DNA of 53,027 bases. It comes from a bacterium (lineage in GTDB: Bacteria > Chlamydiota > Chlamydiia > Chlamydiales > SM23-39). The stretch covers positions 1 through 53,027 of the forward strand of contig JAJZPH010000009.1 in NCBI GenBank assembly GCA_021811265.1, read 5' to 3'. The position numbers and the translations under genes are program-made. The notes under the pieces were generated by a model that had not been told where the DNA came from, did no database searches, and was given only the letters and a program-made list of their open reading frames with translations. Below, one piece after another: positions 25,521-32,480 of the stretch. Each line of letters starts with the position of its first letter. Position 1 is the first letter of the stretch.

Positions 25521-26213
25521 TCAAGAAAGAAGGGATGTGGTTTTCCTATGAGGAAGGAGGCAAAGTTTTTCCAGATCAATTTGTTCTTTTTCTTCGATTA
25601 AAAAATTGTCGTAAAGAGTTTTGCAAAAAGAGGAAAGAAAGCTCTCTTTTGAAGAAAAATAGTTTTTCAGAGGAGTTAAAAACTCTTTGTGCTCACGACC
25701 TTTGCGATAGAGGGGAGCTTGTTTTGGAAGGGAGAGGGCTTTCATTTCTTCTGGGTTGTAATCCCAGAGGAAAGAGGTGTGGTGAACATAGCGATCTTTT
25801 TGAATATATTGAGCATTGCCTGCACATTTTCGATCACCGATCACATAGTCGTTTTCTTTTAGATCAAATGCAGAAAGGTTAAGTGCTTTTTTGTAAAAGG
25901 AAAAGGCCCATCGGTGGATCTCTTCTGGAGAAAAAAGGGGCAAGTCTTTTTTAGAGAGGATGAAAGAGATAAAAATGGTATTTTCATCGACCAGTACGCT
26001 GCCTCCTCCGCTAAAGCGCTTGACGACAGGTAGATGGGGAGAGGCAAAGAGAAGGTCTTCTTCTCTTTTTTTAGAAGAACCGAGAACCACAGCTTTGGCA
26101 GAACCTATGTTGAGAATACACCAGTTGCCCTCATGCAGGCGAAGAAGAGCTTCTTCATATTGCAGCTGTGTGTAGATGAAGAGGTTCTCTGTAGAGAAGA
26201 AGTTTAAGTGCAC
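25521..26213 (-). CDS. lplA: Lipoate-protein ligase A-type protein
   Basis: A 230-residue member of the LplA/BPL acyltransferase family. Motifs: QLQYEEALLR, NWCILNIGSAKAVVLG, the substrate loop RFSGGGSVLVDENT, and DLKENDYVIGDRKCAGNAQ with the catalytic Lys region. It attaches lipoic acid (salvaged from the host) to E2 subunits of 2-oxoacid dehydrogenases. Start: the frame is open to 26300 and overlaps mnmG, but GTG 26213 has a CGGAG site 6-7 bases upstream and gives the family-like beginning. It lies downstream of mnmG, the same order as in C. trachomatis (CT498-CT499). Confidence 0.88.
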   Translation of the reverse strand: MHLNFFSTENLFIYTQLQYEEALLRLHEGNWCILNIGSAKAVVLGSSKKREEDLLFASPHLPVVKRFSGGGSVLVDENTIFISFILSKKDLPLFSPEEIHRWAFSFYKKALNLSAFDLKENDYVIGDRKCAGNAQYIQKDRYVHHTSFLWDYNPEEMKALSLPKQAPLYRKGREHKEFLTPLKNYFSSKESFLSSFCKTLYDNFLIEEKEQIDLEKLCLLPHRKTTSLLS

Positions 26214-26271
26214 TTGTGCTCCGAAAAAAGTTTGGTTTTTAGGGTCTGTGATGCACAGTTTTTCATCGATC

Positions 26272-28104
26272 TCACGCGGAAGGGGTTTTTTTGAGGGCAA
26301 CCAGCAAGAGAGAAATATCCGCAGGAGAAATTCCAGGAAGCCGCAGTGCCTGTTCGAGATTCATTGGCGCGTAGCGCATGAATTTTTCTTTTGCTTCCTG
26401 TCGAAGAGATAAGAGGTTAGAAAAGGAAAAATTTTTGGGAATGAGTACTTTTTCCAAATGGCGCAGCTTTTCCACCTCTTGATTTTGTCGATCGATATAT
26501 CCTTGATAGCGAAGGTTAATTTCAATCTGCTCGTGGATTTCTTTGTCAAAGAAACGGACATCTTCCGGGAAAGTGTGAGCAAGAGCTTCGTAGTTCATTT
26601 CAGGACGGCAGAGAATTTGTGCAAGAGATGCGCTTTTTCCAAGGTGGTGCTTGATGGTGCGCGAAAAACGCTCTGTTTCTTCTTCGATGATTTTTTTCTT
26701 TCTGCGCACTTTTTCTACCTGTTCTTGCGAAATAAGTCCGAGAGAATGTCCAACTTCTCTCAGGCGCAGATCGGCGTTGTCCTGCCGTAGCAAAAGGCGG
26801 TGTTCTGCTCTGCTTGTAAACATACGGTAGGGCTCATCGAGGTCTTTGGAGATCAAATCATCGATCATGACACCCAGATAGCTTTCTGAGCGTCTGAGGT
26901 GAAAGGGGGTTTTTCCTTTAGACTTTAAAGCTGCATTGATACCCGCGATCAATCCTTGTCCTGCAGCCTCTTCATAGCCCGTAGTGCCATTGATCTGCCC
27001 TGCAAAAAAAACTCCTTCGATTTCTTTGGACTCTAGAGAATGTTGCAGCTGTCCGCTTTTGAGATAGTCATATTCAATGGCATACGAGGGACGAATGACT
27101 TCAGCATTTTCCAGGCCTATAATCGAGTGGATCACCTCTCGTTGTGTTTCCTGTGGCATCGAAGAGGAGAGCCCGTTGACATAAAACTCTTCGGTATGCA
27201 CTCCTTCTGGCTCTAAGAAAAGTTGATGGCGCTCCTTGTCTGCAAAGCGTACCATTTTATCTTCGATAGAAGGACAATATCTAGGGCCGACGCCTGCAAT
27301 CTTTCCTCCAAAAAGTGCTGATTTTTTCAAATCTCTTAAGATGATTTCTCGGGTTTTAGGGGTTGTATAGGTGATGTAGCAAGGCATTTGGGGCAGGGCC
27401 CGTTTTTTTTCATCATGGGAAAAAAAGACATCCGATTCTCCAAACTGGGCTTCCATTTTAGAAAAATCGATACTTCTTCGATGGATGCGCGGAGGTGTTC
27501 CCGTTTTTAACCTTCCCAATCTACAGCCTATCTGTTGCAAAGAAAGAGAAAGCTCTTCTTCTGCGGCTGGGTCTGCTGCCCTTCCTCCAGGAAACTGGAG
27601 ATGGCCGATGTGGATGATGCCTCTTAAAAAAGTTCCAGTAGAGAGAACCACTTGATGGGTTTGGTAGCAAACGCCCTCTCTTGTGTTGACCCCTTCAACT
27701 TTTCCTTTTTCGACGACAAGAGATGTGACCATAGCCTGGTGGATAAAGAGATTTTCTCTTTTTTCGAGCAGATGTTTCATCTCAAAGTTATAGACAAGCT
27801 TGTCTACCTGCGTTCTTGGAGAGCGAACGGAGGGGCCCCTTGAAGCATTGAGCATACGAAAATGGATGCCCGTTTGGTCCGCGAGTTTCCCCATAATACC
27901 ACCAAGGGCATCGATTTCTCGTACAACATGACCTTTCGCCGTGCCCCCAATAGAGGGATTACAGCTCATCTTGGCCAGGGTATCCACATTCATCGTCAGA
28001 AGTAAAGTCTTTGCTCCCATGCAAGCTGCCGCGTGAGCAGCTTCACAGCCAGCGTGACCCGCTCCTACGACAATTACATCATAGAAATTAGGGTTCATCC
28101 ACAT
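26272..28104 (-). CDS. mnmG: MnmG (GidA), tRNA uridine-34 modification subunit
   Basis: A 610-residue FAD enzyme. The N-terminus has the dinucleotide loop VVGAGHAGCEAAHAAACMG, followed by MSCNPSIGGTAKGHVVREIDALGG, PPRIHRRSID, RYCPSIEDK and, later, GQINGTTGYEEAAGQG, all MnmG signatures. With MnmE it makes 5-carboxymethylaminomethyluridine at the wobble position of certain tRNAs. ATG 28104 and ATG 28098 (MNPNFYDV) are both possible starts. It is preceded by a tiny basic protein gene and followed by lplA. Confidence 0.96.
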   Translation of the reverse strand: MWMNPNFYDVIVVGAGHAGCEAAHAAACMGAKTLLLTMNVDTLAKMSCNPSIGGTAKGHVVREIDALGGIMGKLADQTGIHFRMLNASRGPSVRSPRTQVDKLVYNFEMKHLLEKRENLFIHQAMVTSLVVEKGKVEGVNTREGVCYQTHQVVLSTGTFLRGIIHIGHLQFPGGRAADPAAEEELSLSLQQIGCRLGRLKTGTPPRIHRRSIDFSKMEAQFGESDVFFSHDEKKRALPQMPCYITYTTPKTREIILRDLKKSALFGGKIAGVGPRYCPSIEDKMVRFADKERHQLFLEPEGVHTEEFYVNGLSSSMPQETQREVIHSIIGLENAEVIRPSYAIEYDYLKSGQLQHSLESKEIEGVFFAGQINGTTGYEEAAGQGLIAGINAALKSKGKTPFHLRRSESYLGVMIDDLISKDLDEPYRMFTSRAEHRLLLRQDNADLRLREVGHSLGLISQEQVEKVRRKKKIIEEETERFSRTIKHHLGKSASLAQILCRPEMNYEALAHTFPEDVRFFDKEIHEQIEINLRYQGYIDRQNQEVEKLRHLEKVLIPKNFSFSNLLSLRQEAKEKFMRYAPMNLEQALRLPGISPADISLLLVALKKTPSA

Positions 28105-28134
28105 AAAATGACTAGAGAAACAAGAGAAAAACCC

Positions 28135-28224
28135 TTATTTCATTTTGTGACGATCGCGTCTTCTTCTTTTTTTTCTTTTATGTTTTGCGATCTTGGCTCT
28201 TCTTTTTTTCTTAACAGACGACAT
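28135..28224 (-). CDS. Tiny basic AURKAIP1/COX24 (mS38-like) protein
   Basis: A 29-residue protein with the sequence start MSSVKKKRRAKIAKHKR and a tail of Arg/Lys/His ending RDRHKMK. This matches the KKRRxKIxKHKxKKRRRxxRHK pattern of the AURKAIP1/COX24 domain, known in mitochondrial small ribosomal subunits and in short proteins of Chlamydiae and Bacteroidetes. It probably binds rRNA. It lies 30 bases upstream of mnmG with its own candidate promoter. Easily missed because of its size; no strong ribosome site is visible. Confidence 0.75.
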   Translation of the reverse strand: MSSVKKKRRAKIAKHKRKKRRRRDRHKMK

Positions 28225-28262
28225 CTGTTTGTTCACCAAAGGGTTAAGATTGTTAAACCCTT

Positions 28263-28291
28263 ATTGTATGATAAGGTGGCGAAAAAGTAAA
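28263..28291 (-). promoter_or_regulatory. Candidate promoter for the small basic gene and mnmG
   Basis: On the minus strand TTTACT (28291-28286), 17 bases, TACAAT (28268-28263), about 39 bases upstream of the small gene's ATG. The -35 box touches the stem of the neighbouring terminator. Confidence 0.5.
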
Positions 28292-28327
28292 GAGGCACTT
28301 CTGCAAGATTTCAGATGAGCCTCTTTA
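28281..28327 (-). terminator. Probable terminator of the small membrane-protein gene
   Basis: Reading leftward, TAAAGAGGC (28327-28319) pairs with GCCTCTTTA (28296-28288) and is followed by CTTTTTCG. It comes about 50 bases after the stop of the gene at 28380-28739. Confidence 0.55.
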
Positions 28328-28379
28328 AAAGATATTGAAGAAATTTTTTGGTGATTTTCTCCTTTTGCCTCAAGCCTTT

Positions 28380-28739
28380 TTAAACTAGTAAGCTCTTTAG
28401 GTATTTGCAAGCTCGTAATGTATAAGTAGTTTCAAAGAGAAAATTTGCTTTTTCAAGAATAGAAGATCTGTGGTAAGGGCTAAAGGATGATATTTTCTCA
28501 CCAATTACGAAAATCTCGTGACCAAGATAGAGATAGGTTATAGAAGCAATAGGGAGTAGAGCAAAAGCGCTTTTGAATGCAAAGTAATATGAAGCAAATC
28601 CTATCACACGTACTACGAGCGAAAGCAATGGTTTGGATCCCGAAGAGACAAAACCCTTAAGATCTCTACCAAAAGCATTCATACTCTCTGGGATGTTGTG
28701 TTGCAGATTGTTATAACCTTTTTCTATTAACGCTAACAT
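28380..28739 (-). CDS. Small membrane protein with HEIFVIG motif
   Basis: A 119-residue protein. ATG 28739 is preceded by a perfect GGAGGA site (28743-28748); the frame extends farther upstream without one. The middle carries two closely spaced hydrophobic segments (about 43-63 and 63-80) leading into YLGHEIFVIGEKIS. The closely spaced helix pair recalls the bilobed hydrophobic domain of chlamydial inclusion-membrane proteins. The protein at 30887-31345 has a matching core (RIAGFALL... and AHEVVVIGNDL), so the two belong to one family. Function unknown. Confidence 0.65.
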   Translation of the reverse strand: MLALIEKGYNNLQHNIPESMNAFGRDLKGFVSSGSKPLLSLVVRVIGFASYYFAFKSAFALLPIASITYLYLGHEIFVIGEKISSFSPYHRSSILEKANFLFETTYTLRACKYLKSLLV

Positions 28740-29071
28740 AAGTCCTCCATTTTTTAAGAAAGCAGTTTGTTTTTCCTTTGGAAATTTTTCAAGAGAAAAG
28801 AATATTTGAGTATACACAAAGAACTTGGAAAGTCGGGTTTTGAAGCTACGCGAAAATCCTCGCGGCTGGAAGATCGTAAACTACCCAATATTAATGAAAT
28901 ATGGGGTAGTTTACGATCCCCGAGTTTTTGGCGTGCTCCAGAAACCGATTTTCCAAGTTCTTTGTGTATATATGTTTTTGCGGCAACTATGGGTGAATCT
29001 CTTCGAGGAAAAATTCCTACAGCTTCGAAAAGACTGTCTAAGTGCCCTTAAGTACGCAAGAGGTCAATGCG
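28740..29071. other. Intergenic region containing the palindromic repeat
   Basis: About 330 bases. It holds the ribosome site of the leftward gene, the full 160-bp palindromic element (28811-28970) and about 100 bases of unremarkable sequence up to the stop of the next leftward gene. Confidence 0.5.
28811..28970. repeat. Full copy of the 160-bp palindromic element
   Basis: Outer inverted repeat TATACACAAAGAACTTGG / CCAAGTTCTTTGTGTATA (18 of 18) and an inner stem ATCGTAAACTACCC / GGGTAGTTTACGAT round a short AT loop. The whole element can fold as one long hairpin with a bulged middle. It is about 90% identical by eye to the copy at 43933-44091. It has no coding capacity, and TATA at both outer edges would fit insertion at TA. 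MITE-like, or a mobile bidirectional terminator. Confidence 0.85.
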
Positions 29072-29386
29072 TCAGGTTCGAAGCAAAGCGATACCGAGCC
29101 CTAAAAGAACTGCTTCCGAAGAGAAAAACGCAAAACCTAATGCATGTGTGATAAGTACTGCCAGTGCGTAACTGACAAGCCGCGAATTTGTTGACGAGTA
29201 ATATGTTATCACTCCTTGAAGGGCTCCGATTGTGGCAGCTATTCCTAAAGACATACTAAAAAAAGGAGCGGAAAATGTTTTATTTGCTACATAAGAACAC
29301 AAGCGAGCGATAACAGCGACTGAAAAACTGTCTATCGTAGAACGTGTTACCACATATACTGGAGAAGGTCGATCAATCGAAGCCAT
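29072..29386 (-). CDS. Small hydrophobic membrane protein
   Basis: A 104-residue protein beginning MASIDRPSPVYVVT with about three hydrophobic stretches (near 22-36, 42-62 and 70-102). No signal peptide and no named family. It lies 21 bases downstream of the metalloprotease gene and is read in the same direction, so the two are probably co-transcribed. The hydrophobic pattern would fit an inclusion- or inner-membrane protein. Its reading frame is well filled with hydrophobic residues in contrast to the opposite strand, but support is modest. Confidence 0.55.
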   Translation of the reverse strand: MASIDRPSPVYVVTRSTIDSFSVAVIARLCSYVANKTFSAPFFSMSLGIAATIGALQGVITYYSSTNSRLVSYALAVLITHALGFAFFSSEAVLLGLGIALLRT

Positions 29387-29407
29387 AAGACACTCTTTTA
29401 TAAAAAA

Positions 29408-30730
29408 TTACCAGCACCAGCCCTCGGATTCTTGCTGTGGAACTTCTAATGCTACTCCACCACTGAGACAGGATAAAACTCCCACGTCTGACCAAGCCTT
29501 TGCAACAATGTGGGCAATGGGTTCTCCAAATCCCAAATCTTTAGAAGCTTTTATGGTTTCTCTTGCAAAGTCGAAGAAACTAGCATCATGCTGCGACATT
29601 TTAAGGGCAAGGTGCCAAATTTTTCCCATTCTCTCCCAAGAGGGGCCACCATCCCTGATCGCTGCAAGATAAAAGGCGTGATTGCCAATGCCAGAATATT
29701 TATGAACCCCGCCATAATCATGAGCGCGATCTACAGGTTCTTGATCACCATGGTATTCAGACATAAGACCTACCTGATCGTCATCTCCAATGATGGAATG
29801 ACCACGAAAACCAGTGCCTGGATGGGACATAGAACGCAAGGAATCTCCAGCTGCGGCCCCAGCAATAAGATGTTCTCCAATATTCCAGCTGGCATCTGCG
29901 GCTCCAGCTCGCACTCCAGCTTGATGCTGCTTTTCCGTAATTGCAAAAACATCGGATAGAGACTCGTTAATGGCACCGCTTTGACGCATATAATCCAAGT
30001 TCGATGAGTAATAGGTCACTGCATGTCCAAATTCATGAACAATGACTTCTGGATTTCCAGCAAGTGGTTGACCAAACACGCTAGAATCAACGTCTCCGCA
30101 ATGAACGCGTATATCTGATGGCTGCCAAAAAGCGTTGTTGAAAGCTTCGGGATCGTGAATATCAACGCGCATCAAATTGCCATGAATTGGCTCCTCTACA
30201 GCAACGGTGGAGTAGGCTGTTTGGAAAAATGTGTCGACTCTTCTCATGCTTTGAAAACATTGATTGGCAACTGTATCGGAAGAAGTGGGGCGTGTATTTG
30301 TACAAAGCCTTTCTTCTGTGGATCCATCCCACACTTCTTTTGGGCACTCCTGAAAAGTAGGAGGAGGCGCATGATAAGCTTCGAGTGAGATGGGAATTCT
30401 GTGGAAAGGCTTTGGCACCAGAGGATCTTCTTTGAAACGCTGTAATACCAATCGCGAAAAAGAGACCCTGGGATCTACAAATCCTGCAGCAGCTGTGGTT
30501 GTTTGTCTTGGCATGCTCTGCATAATCGTTCTATAGGACAGATTGCCCACCATTGTTGCCCTGCTACCTATGGCGGGTCTAGTTATAAGGCTTCTTGTCG
30601 CAGATTCGAAGAAGCCTCCACTCTTTAAACTTCTATATTCTCCTTCATAGTGCTGCTCTACTCTCTGCATTGTTATAGGGGAAAAAAGTTCATACGCACT
30701 AGGACGCATCACCCTCGTAGACGTAGTCAT
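29408..30730 (-). CDS. Thermolysin-family (M4) metalloprotease without signal peptide
   Basis: A 440-residue protein whose C-terminal half is an M4 catalytic domain: HEFGHAVTYYSSNLDYMRQS (zinc ligands H232 and H236, catalytic E233), GAINESLSDVF (third ligand E256) and GVHKYSGIGNHAFYLAA (H343, the thermolysin-like catalytic His). All active-site residues are present. The usual export signal and FTP/PepSY propeptide are absent; instead the first 110 residues are a hydrophilic region beginning MTTSTRVMRP. A GGAG site precedes ATG 30730. In an intracellular bacterium such a leaderless protease might be a type III effector or a cytoplasmic enzyme like protealysin-type M4s; neither can be decided here. 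It lies in an island between mnmG and dnaB. Confidence 0.88.
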   Translation of the reverse strand: MTTSTRVMRPSAYELFSPITMQRVEQHYEGEYRSLKSGGFFESATRSLITRPAIGSRATMVGNLSYRTIMQSMPRQTTTAAAGFVDPRVSFSRLVLQRFKEDPLVPKPFHRIPISLEAYHAPPPTFQECPKEVWDGSTEERLCTNTRPTSSDTVANQCFQSMRRVDTFFQTAYSTVAVEEPIHGNLMRVDIHDPEAFNNAFWQPSDIRVHCGDVDSSVFGQPLAGNPEVIVHEFGHAVTYYSSNLDYMRQSGAINESLSDVFAITEKQHQAGVRAGAADASWNIGEHLIAGAAAGDSLRSMSHPGTGFRGHSIIGDDDQVGLMSEYHGDQEPVDRAHDYGGVHKYSGIGNHAFYLAAIRDGGPSWERMGKIWHLALKMSQHDASFFDFARETIKASKDLGFGEPIAHIVAKAWSDVGVLSCLSGGVALEVPQQESEGWCW

Positions 30731-30813
30731 AAAAACTCCGTAGTAAAAAAATTTCTTTTTAGTTTAGAGGGGGGTGAAAAAAATGAAAAGAAATTTTTTT
30801 AATATTTCACATC

Positions 30814-30857
30814 ATAAAAAAATCGGCATCTGGTGCGACCCACATGCCGATTTTTAT
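30814..30857 (-). terminator. Terminator after the HEVVVIG membrane-protein gene
   Basis: Stem ATAAAAATCGGCAT (30857-30844) with ATGCCGATTTTTTT (30829-30816), loop of 14 bases, ending in a T run on the minus strand about 30 bases after the stop at 30887. It separates that gene from the protease gene. Confidence 0.75.
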
Positions 30858-30886
30858 AAAGTTTTTTGCTATCAGTGCGCGTTGAT

Positions 30887-31345
30887 TTAGAGGTTTTTGG
30901 CCCAATTGTACATTTGCATGGTCCAAGTGTTTCGCGACCAATAGGGAATCTCTTTTGCTTCCGCGGCAAATGCACTAAGCAATCCCAAGGCAGAATGACC
31001 GACACGTTTAGCGCTGTCTGCGGCTTTTGTTAGGTCTCCGCTTACCAAATCTTTTACCACACCACCTGCAGCTTTTCTTAAGCTGCTCTCATCGGGAAGA
31101 CACAGATCGTTTCCTATCACGACGACCTCATGTGCAACGTAAAACGCGACCAGAGAAGAAAATATAAGGCCCTGCACCAGAACGACTGGAGAAAGAGCTA
31201 ATAGAGCAAACCCGGCAATACGCAAGATGAGAGATTGTTGCTGTATTTGCTGGTTTTCTTCATCCGGATTACCTCGGGCATAGGTTTTGCAATCTTGAAT
31301 AAATTTTTCTAAGTAAGTTTTGCCGCTTTCAAAGATAGCTGTCAT
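30887..31345 (-). CDS. Membrane protein with HEVVVIG motif
   Basis: A 152-residue protein. A GAGGAG site lies 8 bases before ATG 31345. After a hydrophilic first 45 residues come two hydrophobic segments (about 45-63 and 64-80) running into YVAHEVVVIGNDL, then an amphipathic tail (about 95-152). The core matches the small protein at 28380-28739 in order and spacing, so both belong to a local paralogous family. No function known. A promoter and a terminator bracket it, so it is a single-gene unit. Confidence 0.68.
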   Translation of the reverse strand: MTAIFESGKTYLEKFIQDCKTYARGNPDEENQQIQQQSLILRIAGFALLALSPVVLVQGLIFSSLVAFYVAHEVVVIGNDLCLPDESSLRKAAGGVVKDLVSGDLTKAADSAKRVGHSALGLLSAFAAEAKEIPYWSRNTWTMQMYNWAKNL

Positions 31346-31367
31346 AGAGAGTCTCCTCTTTTTAATT

Positions 31368-31395
31368 TGTATAATATTTTACAATTTTTTCTCAA
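31368..31395 (-). promoter_or_regulatory. Candidate promoter of the HEVVVIG membrane-protein gene
   Basis: On the minus strand TTGAGA (31395-31390), 16 bases, TATACA (31373-31368), 22 bases before the ATG, with the ribosome site between. Confidence 0.5.
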
Positions 31396-31525
31396 AATTT
31401 TTCAAGGCGAATGATTTTTTTGAAGTTTCACTGAAATGATTTATTAAAATTTTTAAGCTATATTTAAATAGTTTTTGTTTTTTGTGGAAATTATTTGAAA
31501 TTAAAACTAATTTTCACATTTTTTA

Positions 31526-32473
31526 TTAGAGAGCTCGAAAAGCATCTGTTGCTCGTATCAGAGCATCGGTGATCCCCTCTTCAGTCGCGGCATGTCCTGC
31601 ATCGGGAATGATTTCCAAAGAGGCCTCGGGCCATGCTTTGTGCAGCTTCCAGCCATTGTCCAGAGGGCAGACGATGTCGTAGCGTCCGTGGATGATTTTC
31701 CCGGGAATTTTTCTAATTTTTTCTATGTGTTCCAAGATCCAGTTGTCGCTTGGAAAAAAACAGTGGTGCACAAAATAGTGGCATTCGATGCGGGCAATGG
31801 CTTCTGCGTGGAGATCTTCGGTAAAAGAAGAAAAGAAGGCGGGATCAAAGCGCAGTTTGGCTGTGATGGCTTCCCAGCCCGACCAGGCTTTTGCTGCTTG
31901 CAGACGTATGAGAGGATCGTCAGAGGTGAGCCTTTGATAGTAGGCTTTCATCAGATTGGAGCGCTCAGAGAGAGGAATGCATGCAATGAAATTTTCCCAG
32001 GCATCGGGAAAAAGATAGTGGGCCCCATGCTGATAGAACCAGAACAGATCTTCTTTCCTACAGAGAAAAATACCGCGCAAGATCAGCGCTTTGACCCTCT
32101 CTGGAAACTGAATCGCATAGACAAGGGCAAGAGAGCTTCCCCAAGAGCCGCCAAACACTACCCAATGGTCGATTTGTAAGTGTTTGCGCAGAGCTTCGAT
32201 ATCTTCGATCAGGTGCCAGGTGGTATTGTTATCTAGAGAGGCAAATGGGCGGCTTTTCCCAGAGCCTCTTTGGTCCATTAAAATGATGCGATAGGTGCTC
32301 GGATCAAAAAACCTGCGTTGCAGAGGTTCGGTGCCAGATCCAGGGCCGCCATGCAAAAAAAGTATACAAGGACCTTGTGACTGCCCGCTTTCTTCCCAAT
32401 AGAGTTCATGCTCTTTGTCTACTTGAAGGAAACCTGTTCGGTAGGGAGTGATGGGAGGATAGAGGCTTCTCAT
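31526..32473 (-). CDS. pip: Prolyl aminopeptidase-like alpha/beta hydrolase
   Basis: A 315-residue alpha/beta hydrolase of the proline iminopeptidase (S33) family. It has LHGGPGSG (oxyanion loop), MDQRGSGKSRP, the nucleophile elbow GGSWGSSLAL, and the Asp/His end (YDIVCP, DAGHAA). It releases N-terminal proline from peptides, fitting use of host-derived peptides. The frame is open into dnaB, but ATG 32473 starts MRSLYPPITPYRTGFL, the normal family beginning, 7 bases after the dnaB stop, so the genes are co-transcribed. Confidence 0.92.
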   Translation of the reverse strand: MRSLYPPITPYRTGFLQVDKEHELYWEESGQSQGPCILFLHGGPGSGTEPLQRRFFDPSTYRIILMDQRGSGKSRPFASLDNNTTWHLIEDIEALRKHLQIDHWVVFGGSWGSSLALVYAIQFPERVKALILRGIFLCRKEDLFWFYQHGAHYLFPDAWENFIACIPLSERSNLMKAYYQRLTSDDPLIRLQAAKAWSGWEAITAKLRFDPAFFSSFTEDLHAEAIARIECHYFVHHCFFPSDNWILEHIEKIRKIPGKIIHGRYDIVCPLDNGWKLHKAWPEASLEIIPDAGHAATEEGITDALIRATDAFRAL

Positions 32474-32480
32474 GATGGAG

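Noticed and set aside
26214-26300. Upstream extension of lplA overlapping mnmG
   Set aside because: It begins with TTG without a ribosome site; GTG 26213 has CGGAG and gives the family-like N-terminus.
31592-32179. 195-codon open frame on the plus strand
   Set aside because: It lies entirely antisense to the well-supported prolyl aminopeptidase gene, has no ribosome site and gives no recognisable protein.
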